Shown here: positions 47,048 to 55,002 of the stretch, one piece after another
How the letters are laid out: each line of letters opens with the position of its first letter
Position numbering within the stretch: the first letter of the stretch is position 1
Origin: Streptomyces longhuiensis
GTDB lineage: Bacteria > Actinomycetota > Actinomycetes > Streptomycetales > Streptomycetaceae
NCBI RefSeq assembly: GCF_020616555.1
Contig: NZ_CP085173.1
Coordinates: 2,925,501-2,989,500 of the forward strand
Direction of reading: 5' to 3'
DNA length: 64,000 nt
Position numbers and translations under genes: made by a program
Notes under the pieces: model-generated
Told to the model about the DNA's origin: nothing
Databases searched by the model: none
The model's input: the letters and a program-made list of their open reading frames with translations, nothing else

Positions 47048-47968
47048 ATGCCACGCACGCCACGCACCGTTTCGAGACGCGCCCTCGTCGGCGCCGCGCT
47101 CACCACCCTGACGGCGGCGGCCGTCGCGCCCGGTGCCTCCGCGGCCGGACGGCGTCCGCACCAGGACCCGCGGATACGGCACATCCCGCTCCAGGGCGCG
47201 GTCAACGTCCGCGACGTGGGCGGCTACCGGGCCCTCGGCGGCGGTCGCGTCCGCCACGGACTCGTCTACCGCTCCGACGCCCTGGCCAAGCTCACCGACA
47301 CCGACGTCACCACCCTCGCGGGCCTCGGTCTGCGCCGGGTGGTCGACTACCGGGTGCCGGTGGAGCTCCAGTACGACGGCGCGGACCGCCTCCCCGCCGG
47401 CCTCACCCCGGAGTCACGTCCCGTCTCCGACAACGGGCTGTACGCGCAGATGATGGCCGCGATCGCCTCCAAGGACCCCGTGCGGCAGGAGGAGATGCTC
47501 GGCGGAGGCCGGGCGGCCGCGTTCATGCGGAGCGTGTATCCGCGGTTCGTGTCGGACGCGGACAACCGCGCGCGTTTCGCGGCCACCCTGCGCGACGCCG
47601 CGTACGGCACCGGGGGCCGGGGCGCGCTCCTGTACCACTGCACGTCGGGGAAGGACCGTACGGGCTGGACGACGTACGTCCTCCTGCTGCTGCTCGGCGT
47701 CCCCGAACGGACCGCCGTGGACGACTACTTGGCGTCGAACGCCTTCCGTGCCGCGAACGACGCGAAGGTGCGCGACGGACTGAAGCAGTCCGGCATGATG
47801 CTCGACCCGGACCTGCTGATCCCGCTCCAGGAGGTCCGCACGGAGTATCTGTCGGCGGCCGTCGAGCAGGCGCGGACGGACTACGGCAGCCTGGGCCGGT
47901 ACGTCTCGCGGGGGCTCGGCCTCGACGGGCACACGGTCATGGCCCTGCGTCACCGGCTCCTCGACTGA
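47048..47968 (+). CDS. Secreted protein-tyrosine phosphatase (PtpB/DSP-like)
   Basis: A 306-residue phosphatase of the Tyr_phosphatase3 group. It starts with a twin-arginine-like signal MPRTPRTVSRRALVGAALTT ending APGASAAG. The N-terminal INVRDVGGY-type motif reads AVNVRDVGGYRAL. The P-loop is HCTSGKDRTGWTT, with nucleophile Cys198 and Arg204. The extended P-loop with a Lys-Asp pair is that of lipid/tyrosine phosphatases such as M. tuberculosis PtpB. ATG 47048 follows AAGGGAG, 27 bases after ipdC, so it may be read through from that operon, but no steroid role is evident. Confidence 0.88.
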   Translation: MPRTPRTVSRRALVGAALTTLTAAAVAPGASAAGRRPHQDPRIRHIPLQGAVNVRDVGGYRALGGGRVRHGLVYRSDALAKLTDTDVTTLAGLGLRRVVDYRVPVELQYDGADRLPAGLTPESRPVSDNGLYAQMMAAIASKDPVRQEEMLGGGRAAAFMRSVYPRFVSDADNRARFAATLRDAAYGTGGRGALLYHCTSGKDRTGWTTYVLLLLLGVPERTAVDDYLASNAFRAANDAKVRDGLKQSGMMLDPDLLIPLQEVRTEYLSAAVEQARTDYGSLGRYVSRGLGLDGHTVMALRHRLLD

Positions 47969-47980
47969 CGCGAGAACGAA

Positions 47981-48025
47981 GCGGGGCGGTGGGGCGAGGC
48001 TGTTCACCTCGTCCCACCGCCCCGC
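47981..48025. terminator. Bidirectional hairpin terminator, phosphatase/helicase
   Basis: GCGGGGCGGTGGG pairs perfectly with CCCACCGCCCCGC. The pairing continues inward through CGAGG / CCTCG, giving a stem of about 19 bp with one G-T pair and a loop of about seven bases, between convergent genes. Confidence 0.88.
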
Positions 48026-48044
48026 CGCTCAGCTGGAGTACCGG

Positions 48045-49745
48045 TTACGCGGCCGCGCCGCGCCCGGCGTCACGCGGACCGCGCCGGGCCCGGCCGCCGC
48101 GCCCGCCGGCGCTCTGACCTGCGCCGCCCTGCCCGGGACCGCCCTGGCCCCGGCCGCCCTGGCCCCGGCCACCGGCGCTCTGGGAGCGGCCGCCCTGGAC
48201 GGCCTGACCACGCCCTCCGCCCTGGCCGCCGCCTTCGCCGCGCCCGGCCTGCGCGCGCCCGCCCTGGGCACGCCCTGCCTGGCCGGCGCCCTGACCGCGT
48301 CCGCTGCCGCCACGGCTGCGCCGCGGCTTGCGGGCACCGGAGGCCGCCGGAGCGGTCGGCTCCGGGACCTCGATGACGGCGGGGACGCCCGAGGGCTCGC
48401 GCGCGCCGGTGATACGGACGAGCTCTTCGTCGGTGGACTTGACCTGGGTGGTCTGCGGGCGGATGCCCGCGTCCCGCATGAGGCGCGTGACGTCGCGCTT
48501 CTGCTCGGGCAGAACCAGCGTGACGACGCTGCCGGACTCACCGGCGCGGGCGGTGCGGCCGCCGCGGTGCAGGTAGTCCTTGTGCTCGGTCGGCGGGTCG
48601 ACGTTCACGACCAGGCCGAGGTCGTCGACGTGTATGCCGCGGGCGGCGACGTTCGTGGCGACGAGGGCTGTGACCCGGCCGTCCTTGAACTGCTCCAGGG
48701 TGCGGTTGCGCTGCGGCTGCGAGCGTCCGCCGTGCAGCGGCGCCGCGAGGACACCGCTGGCGAGGAGCCGCTTGGCGAGCCGGTCGGCGGACCGCTTGGT
48801 GTCGACGAAGAGGATCACGCGGCCTTCGCGGGCGGCGATGCGCGCGGTGACGGCCTTCTTGTCGGTCTCGTCGAGCACGTGGAGGACGTGGTGCTCCATC
48901 GTGGTGACGGCACCCGCCGACGGGTCCACGGAGTGGACGACCGGGTCGGTGAGGAACTGCCGGACGAGCCGGTCGACGTTCCGGTCGAGCGTCGCCGAGA
49001 ACAGCATGGTCTGGCCGCCCGGGGCGACCTGCTTGAGGAGCGCCGTGACCTGCGGCATGAAGCCCATGTCGGCCATCTGGTCGGCCTCGTCGAGGACGGT
49101 GATCCGCACCTCGGACAGATCGCAGTCGCCGCGCTCGATGAGGTCCTTGAGGCGGCCGGGCGTCGCCACGACGACATCCGCGCCACGGCGCAGGGAGGAC
49201 GCCTGACGGGAGATCGACATGCCGCCGACGACGGTGGTCAGTCGGAGCCTGACGGCGCCCGCGTACGGCGTGAGGGCGTCGGTCACCTGCTGGGCGAGCT
49301 CGCGGGTCGGCACGAGGACGAGGGCCAGCGGCATGCGCGGCTCCGCCTTGCGGCCGGCGGTGCGGGCGAGCATCGGCAGGCCGAACGCGAGGGTCTTGCC
49401 GGAGCCGGTGCGGCCGCGGCCGAGGAGGTCGCGTCCCGCGAGGGAGTTGGGGAGGGTGGCGCCCTGAATGGGGAACGGCTCGGTGACGCCCTGCTCGGTG
49501 AGCGTCTTCAGAAGGCCGGCCGGCATGTCGAGCTCGGCGAACGTCGCGGCCGCGGGCAGCGCGGGCGTCGTGTTCTCCGGCATCGTGAATTCCTGCGGCG
49601 GCGTGGGCCTGCGCTCGGGAACGCGGCCCTTTCCGCCGGACCTTCCGCCCCGGGAATTCCTTCCGGCGTTTCCGGCGCCCGCGTTTCCTGAAGCGGATGC
49701 GGACCGGGTGCGGGTCGGACGGGGCGGACGTGCGGGGTTAGCCAT
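48045..49745 (-). CDS. DEAD-box ATP-dependent RNA helicase
   Basis: A 566-residue RNA helicase. An Arg/Gly/Ser-rich N-terminal tail of about 55 residues precedes the core: Q motif EPFPIQGATLPNSLAGRD, motif I GRGRTGSGKT, VLVPTRELAQQV, DEAD box TVLDEADQMADMGF, LFSATLD, FVDTKRSADRLAK and HRGGRTARAGESG. The C-terminal 110 residues are Gly/Arg/Gln-rich (GGRGQGGRGQGGPGQGGAGQ), an RNA-binding low-complexity tail. ATG 49745 follows AGGAAGG; an internal ATG at the MPENTTPALP segment is possible. It lies downstream of a cold-shock gene, from which a strong hairpin separates it, so the two may be regulated together only in part. Confidence 0.93.
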   Translation of the reverse strand: MANPARPPRPTRTRSASASGNAGAGNAGRNSRGGRSGGKGRVPERRPTPPQEFTMPENTTPALPAAATFAELDMPAGLLKTLTEQGVTEPFPIQGATLPNSLAGRDLLGRGRTGSGKTLAFGLPMLARTAGRKAEPRMPLALVLVPTRELAQQVTDALTPYAGAVRLRLTTVVGGMSISRQASSLRRGADVVVATPGRLKDLIERGDCDLSEVRITVLDEADQMADMGFMPQVTALLKQVAPGGQTMLFSATLDRNVDRLVRQFLTDPVVHSVDPSAGAVTTMEHHVLHVLDETDKKAVTARIAAREGRVILFVDTKRSADRLAKRLLASGVLAAPLHGGRSQPQRNRTLEQFKDGRVTALVATNVAARGIHVDDLGLVVNVDPPTEHKDYLHRGGRTARAGESGSVVTLVLPEQKRDVTRLMRDAGIRPQTTQVKSTDEELVRITGAREPSGVPAVIEVPEPTAPAASGARKPRRSRGGSGRGQGAGQAGRAQGGRAQAGRGEGGGQGGGRGQAVQGGRSQSAGGRGQGGRGQGGPGQGGAGQSAGGRGGRARRGPRDAGRGAAA

Positions 49746-49828
49746 GCGGGCATGCCTTCCTGGGCCTGGGCGGCCGGGAGCCGGTGGCCATCGACGCGTC
49801 TGCGGGCCGCCGGCCTGGGGACAGCACG

Positions 49829-49865
49829 GGCCGGGGTCCGCACCTTCGCGGTGCGGACCCCGGCC
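49829..49865 (-). terminator. Hairpin terminator after the cold-shock gene
   Basis: Perfect 16-bp inverted repeat GGCCGGGGTCCGCACC / GGTGCGGACCCCGGCC around TTCGC. It lies between cspA and the helicase gene, both on the minus strand. A second small hairpin (TGATCC-TTG-GGATCA) lies at 49877-49891. Confidence 0.85.
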
Positions 49866-49899
49866 GTGGGGTGCGTGATCCTTGGGATCAAGCGGTGTT

Positions 49900-50103
49900 T
49901 CAGGCGGGGAGGATGTTCTCCGCCTGGGGGCCCTTCTGGCCCTGCGTGACGTCGAACGTCACCTTCTGGCCTTCCTGGAGCTCACGGAAGCCCTGGGTGG
50001 CGATGTTCGAGTAGTGGGCGAAGACGTCGGCGCCGCCGCCGTCCTGCTCAATGAAGCCGAAGCCCTTTTCCGAGTTGAACCACTTCACGGTTCCGGTGGC
50101 CAT
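49900..50103 (-). CDS. Cold-shock protein (CspA family)
   Basis: A 67-residue single cold-shock domain protein that binds single-stranded nucleic acid and melts RNA structure. It has RNP1 [10 protein letters not shown] and RNP2 DVFAHYSNI, and ends [11 protein letters not shown] as in Streptomyces Csp proteins. ATG 50103 has a near-ideal SD, AAAGGAGA, seven bases upstream. The leader from the upstream gene is about 200 bases long and contains a hairpin, as usual for cold-shock mRNAs. Confidence 0.96.
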   Translation of the reverse strand: MATGTVKWFNSEKGFGFIEQDGGGADVFAHYSNIATQGFRELQEGQKVTFDVTQGQKGPQAENILPA

Positions 50104-50202
50104 AACAATCTCCTTTACTGGGGCGGTACGGAAATCCGAGTCCTTCGAATCTCCAGTCGCACCATTGAGCCCCATCCGGAGTTGGCCCGGAGGACCGGCC
50201 GG

Positions 50203-50242
50203 AAAACAATAATGCGCCTGAGGAACATTCCCGTCAGGCGCA
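50203..50242 (-). promoter_or_regulatory. Hairpin in the cspA leader / possible terminator of the fadA6 operon
   Basis: On the minus strand TGCGCCTGA pairs with TCAGGCGCA over a 12-base loop and is followed by TTATTGTTTT. Read from fadA6 (which ends at 50303) this is a classical intrinsic terminator. Alternatively, a promoter formed by TTGCAG near 50277 with a TTTATG-type -10 would put the hairpin at the start of the cspA leader. The sequence alone does not decide. Confidence 0.6.
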
Positions 50243-50302
50243 CATAAAGTCTATGGGTACCAAAACTGCAACGTCATCGACCTTAGCACGACCGTCACGG
50301 GA

Positions 50303-51460
50303 CTAGAGACGCTCGATGATCGTGACGTTCGCCTGGCCCCCTCCCTCGCACATCGTCTGCAGTCCGTAGCGACCGCCCGTGCGCTCCAGCTCGTGCAGCA
50401 GCGTCGTCATCAGCTTCGCCCCGGTCGCGCCGAGGGGGTGCCCGAGGGCGATCGCTCCCCCGTTCACGTTCACCCTCTCCGGGTCCGTGCCCGTCTCCTT
50501 GAGCCAGGCGAGGACCACGGGGGCGAAGGCCTCGTTGATCTCGACGAGGTCGATGTCGTCCATGGACAGGCCGGTCTTCTTCAGCGCGTACGCCGTCGCG
50601 GGGATCGGCGCGGAGAGCATGCGGATGGGGTCCTCGCCACGTACGGAGAGGTGGTGGACGCGGGCGCGCGGGGTGAGGCCGTGCTCGCGTACGGCACGCT
50701 CCGAGGCGAGGAGCATCGCGGCGGCGCCGTCGGAGACCTGCGAGGAGCAGGCCGCGGTGATCGTGCCGCCCTCGACGACGGGCTTGAGGCCCGCCATCTT
50801 CTCCAGGGTCGTGTCGCGGCGGGGGCCCTCGTCCACGGTGACGTCTCCGTAGGCGACGGTCTCGCGGGCGAAGCGGCCCTCGTCGATGGCGCGGATGGCC
50901 CGCTCGTGGGAGCGCAGAGCCCACTCCTCCTGGTCGCGGCGGGTGATGCCCCACTTGCGGGCGATGAGCTCGGCGCCGTGGAACTGGTTCACCGGCTGGT
51001 CGCCGTAGCGGGCGCGCCAGCCCTCGCTGCCCGCGTAGGGGCCGTCCGTGAGGCCGAGGGGCTCGGCGGCCTGGCGGGAGGCGAAGGCGATGGGGATCTG
51101 CGTCATGTTCTGGGTGCCGCCGGCCACGACGAGGTCCTGGGTGCCGGACAGGACGCCCTGCGCCGCGAAGTGCACGGCCTGCTGTGACGAACCGCACTGG
51201 CGGTCGATGGTCACGCCGGGCACCTCCTCGGGGAGGCCGGCGGCGAGCCAGGCCGTCCGCGCGATGTCACCGGCCTGCGGGCCCACCGTGTCGAGGCAGC
51301 CGAAGACGACGTCCTCGACGGCCGCGGGGTCGATCCCGGAGCGGGCGACCAGCTCCTTGAGGACGTGCGCGCCGAGGTCGGCGGGGTGGGCGGCGGCGAG
51401 GCCTCCCTTGCGCCGTCCGACGGGGGTGCGGAGCGCTTCGACTATGTAGGCCTCGGCCAT
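50303..51460 (-). CDS. fadA6: 3-Ketoacyl-CoA thiolase of the HIP pathway
   Basis: A 385-residue thiolase. The nucleophile is Cys89 in TIDRQCGSSQQAVHFA, and the C-terminal motifs are VNVNGGAIALGHPLGATGA (His) and TMCEGGGQANVTIIERL (second Cys). In mycobacteria FadA6 carries out the final thiolysis of the C/D-ring product. Its placement directly after a KstR2-like regulator, ipdF and fadE30 in one minus-strand operon matches the Rv3556c-Rv3560c order. ATG 51460 lies 13 bases after the regulator gene. Confidence 0.9.
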   Translation of the reverse strand: MAEAYIVEALRTPVGRRKGGLAAAHPADLGAHVLKELVARSGIDPAAVEDVVFGCLDTVGPQAGDIARTAWLAAGLPEEVPGVTIDRQCGSSQQAVHFAAQGVLSGTQDLVVAGGTQNMTQIPIAFASRQAAEPLGLTDGPYAGSEGWRARYGDQPVNQFHGAELIARKWGITRRDQEEWALRSHERAIRAIDEGRFARETVAYGDVTVDEGPRRDTTLEKMAGLKPVVEGGTITAACSSQVSDGAAAMLLASERAVREHGLTPRARVHHLSVRGEDPIRMLSAPIPATAYALKKTGLSMDDIDLVEINEAFAPVVLAWLKETGTDPERVNVNGGAIALGHPLGATGAKLMTTLLHELERTGGRYGLQTMCEGGGQANVTIIERL

Positions 51461-51473
51461 GACGGGTTTCCCT

Positions 51474-52094
51474 TCAGGGTTGGGTGACGCGTAGGGCGAT
51501 GCCGTCCAGGACCATCGAGAGGTACTGGCGGGCGATCTCCTCGGGGCTGTGCTGTCCGCCGGGGCGGTACCAGGACGCGGCGACCCAGACGGTGTCGCGG
51601 ACGAACCGGTAGGTGAGCCGGATGTCGAGGTCGGCGCGGAACACCTCGGCGGCGACGCCGCGCTCCAGAGTGGAGAGCCACGCCTTCTCGAACTTGCGCT
51701 GGGAGGCCGCCAGGAACTCGAAGCGCTCCTGGACGGCGAGGTGCTTGGACTCCTTCTGGTAGATGGCGACGGCGGCGCGGTGCCGGTCGATCTCGCGGAA
51801 GGACTCGGTGACGAGGGCCTCCAGGGTTTCCCTGGGGCCGAGCCCGGAGTCGAGGACGGAGTCGTATCCGTGCCACAGCTCGTCGAGGAAGGTCCGCAGG
51901 ATCTCTTCGAGCATCGACTCCTTGGAGTCGAAGTGGTAGTAGAGACTGCCCGCGAGCATCCCCGCGTGGTCGGCGATCTTGCGGACGGTGGTGGCGTTGT
52001 ACCCCTGGGCGGCGAAGACCTCGGCCGCGGTGTCGAGGAGTTCGCGGCGGCGCTCGGGCGAGGCGGTCACCTGGGGCTTCTTCTTGATAGGCAC
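51474..52094 (-). CDS. kstR2: TetR-family regulator, KstR2-like
   Basis: A 206-residue TetR repressor. The DNA-binding domain is LLDTAAEVFAAQGYNATTVR then KIADHAGMLAGSLYYHFDSK. The ligand domain contains VYRF/TYRFVRDTVWVAASWYRPGG and IARQYLSMVLDGI, closely recalling mycobacterial KstR2 (Rv3557c), which binds HIP-CoA. It sits between fadA6 and ipdF in the same operon, as KstR2 does. The start is GTG 52094. The two CCTACCAAACA-type sites in this window are its likely targets; one of them (54078-54091) matches the published KstR2 consensus as I recall it in all but one fixed position. Confidence 0.87.
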   Translation of the reverse strand: MPIKKKPQVTASPERRRELLDTAAEVFAAQGYNATTVRKIADHAGMLAGSLYYHFDSKESMLEEILRTFLDELWHGYDSVLDSGLGPRETLEALVTESFREIDRHRAAVAIYQKESKHLAVQERFEFLAASQRKFEKAWLSTLERGVAAEVFRADLDIRLTYRFVRDTVWVAASWYRPGGQHSPEEIARQYLSMVLDGIALRVTQP

Positions 52095-52130
52095 GGGTCC
52101 ATTGTCGTCCTCACCGGCGCGGCGGCGGCG

Positions 52131-52916
52131 CTACGCATGCCGGCTGCTGACGGAGACGACCTCGCCCGTCATGTACGAGGAGTAGCCGGACGCCAGGAAC
52201 ACGATCACGTTGGCGATCTCCCAGGGCTCGGCGTACCTGCCGAAGGCCTCCTTCTCGGTGAGTTCGGCGAGGAGTTCGGCGGAGGTGACCTTCACGAGGT
52301 GGGGGTGCATGGCGAGGCTGGGCGAGACCGCGTTGACCCGGACTCCGTACTCGGCGGCCTCGATCGCGGCGCACCGGGTCAGGGCCATGACGCCCGCCTT
52401 CGCGGCGGCGTAGTGGGCCTGTCCGGCCTGGGCGCGCCAGCCGACGACGGACGCGTTGTTCACGACGACGCCGTGGCGGCCGGTGTCGCGGAAGGCGCGC
52501 AGGGCGGCCCTGGTGCACCGGAACGTGCCGTTCAGGGTGACGTCGAGGACGCGGGACCACTGGTCGTCCGTCATGTCGACGAGGTCCGAAGTGCCGCCGA
52601 GACCGGCGTTGTTGACCACGATGTCGAGGCCGCCATGTGCCTCGGCGGCCAGCGCGAACAGGGCGGCGACCTGTTCCTCGTCGGTGACGTCGCAAGGCAG
52701 CGAGGCGACGTTCGCCGCGCCGAACTCGTCGGCGAGCACCTGTTCGCTCTCCTTGAGCCTGCGGGCGTGCGCGTCACTGATGAGGACGCGGGCGCCCTCT
52801 TCGAGGAACTTGCGCGCCGTCGCGCCGCCGATCCCGGCTCCGGCGGCCGCGGTGATGACGGCCGTGCGCCCCTTCAGCAGGCCGTGGCCGGGCACGTACT
52901 CGGGCTTCGCGCTCAT
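52131..52916 (-). CDS. ipdF: IpdF short-chain dehydrogenase
   Basis: A 261-residue SDR. It has TAVITAAAGAGIGGATARKF, a slightly unusual glycine motif, VLISDAHARRL, DIVVNNAGLGGTSDLVDMTD and the active-site region NNASVVGWRAQAGQAHYAAA. In mycobacteria IpdF (Rv3559c) is an NAD(P)-linked dehydrogenase acting on 5-hydroxy-HIP-type CoA thioesters, between FadE30 and KstR2, as found here. ATG 52916 overlaps the fadE30 stop by four bases. Confidence 0.88.
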   Translation of the reverse strand: MSAKPEYVPGHGLLKGRTAVITAAAGAGIGGATARKFLEEGARVLISDAHARRLKESEQVLADEFGAANVASLPCDVTDEEQVAALFALAAEAHGGLDIVVNNAGLGGTSDLVDMTDDQWSRVLDVTLNGTFRCTRAALRAFRDTGRHGVVVNNASVVGWRAQAGQAHYAAAKAGVMALTRCAAIEAAEYGVRVNAVSPSLAMHPHLVKVTSAELLAELTEKEAFGRYAEPWEIANVIVFLASGYSSYMTGEVVSVSSRHA

Positions 52917-54061
52917 ACCCGCGCCTCCTTGGGCAGGCCGAGCAGGCGCTCGGCGACGATGTTCTTCTGGATCTCGTCGGATCCGGCGTAAATGGTGTCG
53001 GCGCGGGAGAAGAGGAACAGCCGCTGCCAGTCGTCGAGTTCGTAGGGTTCACCGGCGGCGACCGTGGACGCGGCGCCGCACACGTCCATGGCGAGCTCGC
53101 CGAGACCGCGGTGCCAGGCCGCCCAGTGGAGCTTGCCGACGGAGGGGTCGACGCCGCGCCGGGCGGAGGCCGCCATGGCCTCCAGGTCGATCCAGGCCTG
53201 GACGAGACGGTCACGGATCAGGGGGTCGGCGATCGCGCCGTTCTTCCTGGCCAGCTCCGCGAGTGCGTCCCATTCGCGGCGGAATCCGACCTGCTGGCCG
53301 AGGGTGGAGACGCCGCGCTCGAAGCCGAGGGTGGCCATCGCGATCCGCCAGCCGTCGCCGGGCTCGCCGACAACGTGGGACGCGTCGGTGCGGGCGCCGT
53401 CGAAGAACACCTCGTTGAACTCGCTGGTGCCGGTGAGCTGCACGATGGGCCGTATGTCGACGCGGCCGCCCGACTGGTCGAGCGGCACCAGGAGGTAGGA
53501 CAGGCCTGCGTGCCGCCGCGAGCCGGGTTCGGTGCGGGCGACGACGAAGCACCACTGCGCCTCATGGGCGAGCGAGGTCCAGATCTTCTGACCGTCGACG
53601 ACCCACTGCGAACCGTCGGGTGACAGGGCGCCTCTCGTGCGGACGTTCGCCAGGTCGGAGCCCGCGTCCGGCTCGCTGTAGCCCTGGCACCACAGCTCCT
53701 CGACGGCGACGATCGGCGGCAGGAAGCGCTGCTTCTGCTCCTCCGTGCCGAAGGCGATGAGTGTCGGTCCGAGGAGCTGCTCCCCGATGTGGTTGACCCG
53801 GGCGGGGGCGTCCGCGAGCGCGTACTCCTCGTGGAACGCGATCTGCTCCTCGAGGCTCGCGCCGCGCCCGCCGTGCTCGACGGGCCAGCCGACACAGGTC
53901 CACCCGTGCGCCGCCATGTGCCGCTCCCAGGCGAGCCGCCCCTCGAACGCCTCGTGCTCACGGCCCGGCCCGCCGCGGCCCCTCAACTCGGCGAACTCTC
54001 CCACGAGATGGTCCGCGAGCCAGGCCCGGATCTCGGCGCGAAACTCCTCGACGCTGCTCAT
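52913..54061 (-). CDS. fadE30: Acyl-CoA dehydrogenase, FadE30-like
   Basis: A 382-residue flavoprotein acyl-CoA dehydrogenase, thought to dehydrogenate the propionyl side chain of 5-OH-HIP-CoA. It shows WCQGYSEPDAGSDLANVRTR, the FAD region WVVDGQKIWTSLAHEAQWC, IVQLTGTSEFNEVFFDGARTD and the C-terminal TIYAGSDEIQKNIVAERLLG. The residue where medium-chain enzymes carry catalytic Glu (before GSDEIQ) is Ala. Position first in the fadE30-ipdF-kstR2-fadA6 operon supports the assignment. ATG 54061 lies next to the operator at 54075. Confidence 0.88.
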   Translation of the reverse strand: MSSVEEFRAEIRAWLADHLVGEFAELRGRGGPGREHEAFEGRLAWERHMAAHGWTCVGWPVEHGGRGASLEEQIAFHEEYALADAPARVNHIGEQLLGPTLIAFGTEEQKQRFLPPIVAVEELWCQGYSEPDAGSDLANVRTRGALSPDGSQWVVDGQKIWTSLAHEAQWCFVVARTEPGSRRHAGLSYLLVPLDQSGGRVDIRPIVQLTGTSEFNEVFFDGARTDASHVVGEPGDGWRIAMATLGFERGVSTLGQQVGFRREWDALAELARKNGAIADPLIRDRLVQAWIDLEAMAASARRGVDPSVGKLHWAAWHRGLGELAMDVCGAASTVAAGEPYELDDWQRLFLFSRADTIYAGSDEIQKNIVAERLLGLPKEARV

Positions 54062-54074
54062 GGACGTACGTTAA

Positions 54075-54094
54075 CCTACCAAACACTTGTTAGG
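54075..54094. promoter_or_regulatory. Candidate KstR2-type operator, fadE30/enoyl-CoA hydratase divergent promoter
   Basis: CCTACCAAACACTTGTTAGG lies between two divergent starts only 47 bases apart. The inner ACCAAACACTTGTT fits the KstR2 consensus AnCAAGnnCTTGnT except for one base. The right end runs into the AGGGAAGG ribosome binding site of the hydratase gene, so a bound repressor would cover both transcription starts. Confidence 0.7.
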
Positions 54095-54108
54095 GAAGGA
54101 TGTTTCCG

Positions 54109-55002
54109 ATGCCCGCAGCCCACGACAGCCCCGAGCGCGTCGCGCAGGACGGCCCCGCGCCCGCCCCGGCCGAGCCCGTCCTGTACGAGCGCCGCGGCCC
54201 GGTCGCGTACGTGACGATGAACCGTCCGCGGTACCGCAACGCGCAGAACTCGGCGATGACCTACGCCCTGGACGCCGCCTTCTACCGCGCGGCCGACGAC
54301 CCCGATGTCAAGGTCGTCGTCCTGGCCGGCGCGGGTGACCACTTCTCCGCGGGGCACGACATCGGCACCCCGGAGCGGGACGCGCATCTGCCCTTCGAGC
54401 GGCGGGCCGGGCTCTGGTGGGACCACTCGGACAAGCAGGGCGCCGAGTCGCGGTTCGCCCGTGAGTCGGAGGTGTATCTCGGCATGTGCCGGCGCTGGCG
54501 CGAGCTGCCGAAGCCGGTGATCGCCTCGGTCCACGGGGCGTGTGTGGCGGGCGGACTGATGCTCGCGTGGGTCTGCGACCTGATCGTGGCCTCCGACGAC
54601 GCGTTCTTCGCGGATCCCGTCGTGCGCATGGGGATCCCCGGCGTCGAGTACTTCGCGCACCCGTGGGTGATGCCGCCGCGCGTCGCCAAGGAGTTCCTGT
54701 TCACCGGCGACCGGATGAGCGCCCGCCGGGCCTACGAGGTGGGGATGGTCAACCGCGTCGTACCGCGCGGCGAACTGGCCGGGACGACGGACGCGTTGGC
54801 GCTGCGCGTCGCCGAGATGCCGCGGCTCGGACTCGCCCTCACCAAGCGGGCGGTGAACCAGGCGGAGGACCTTCAGGGCCTGCACGCGGGCATGGACTCC
54901 GTGTTCGGCCTGCACCATCTCGCCCACGCGCACAACGCGGAGACGGCGAAGGACTCCCTCGGCGGCATGGACGTACGCGCGATGAAGGAGGCGAACGCCT
55001 GA
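54109..55002 (+). CDS. Enoyl-CoA hydratase/isomerase family protein in the HIP cluster
   Basis: A 297-residue crotonase-fold protein: PVAYVTMNRPRYRNAQNSAM, LAGAGDHFSAGHDIGTPERD (oxyanion hole), ASVHGACVAGGLMLAWVCDL and DAFFADPVVRMGIPGVEYFA. The chain is somewhat long owing to an insertion after GTPERD (HLPFERRAGLWWDHSDKQGA). ATG 54109 is preferred to ATG 54100, because AGGGAAGG ends immediately before the latter. The end overlaps the next gene by one base (TGATG). A hydration or isomerisation step in ring-C/D or side-chain catabolism is likely, but the exact substrate is unknown. Confidence 0.83.
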   Translation: MPAAHDSPERVAQDGPAPAPAEPVLYERRGPVAYVTMNRPRYRNAQNSAMTYALDAAFYRAADDPDVKVVVLAGAGDHFSAGHDIGTPERDAHLPFERRAGLWWDHSDKQGAESRFARESEVYLGMCRRWRELPKPVIASVHGACVAGGLMLAWVCDLIVASDDAFFADPVVRMGIPGVEYFAHPWVMPPRVAKEFLFTGDRMSARRAYEVGMVNRVVPRGELAGTTDALALRVAEMPRLGLALTKRAVNQAEDLQGLHAGMDSVFGLHHLAHAHNAETAKDSLGGMDVRAMKEANA

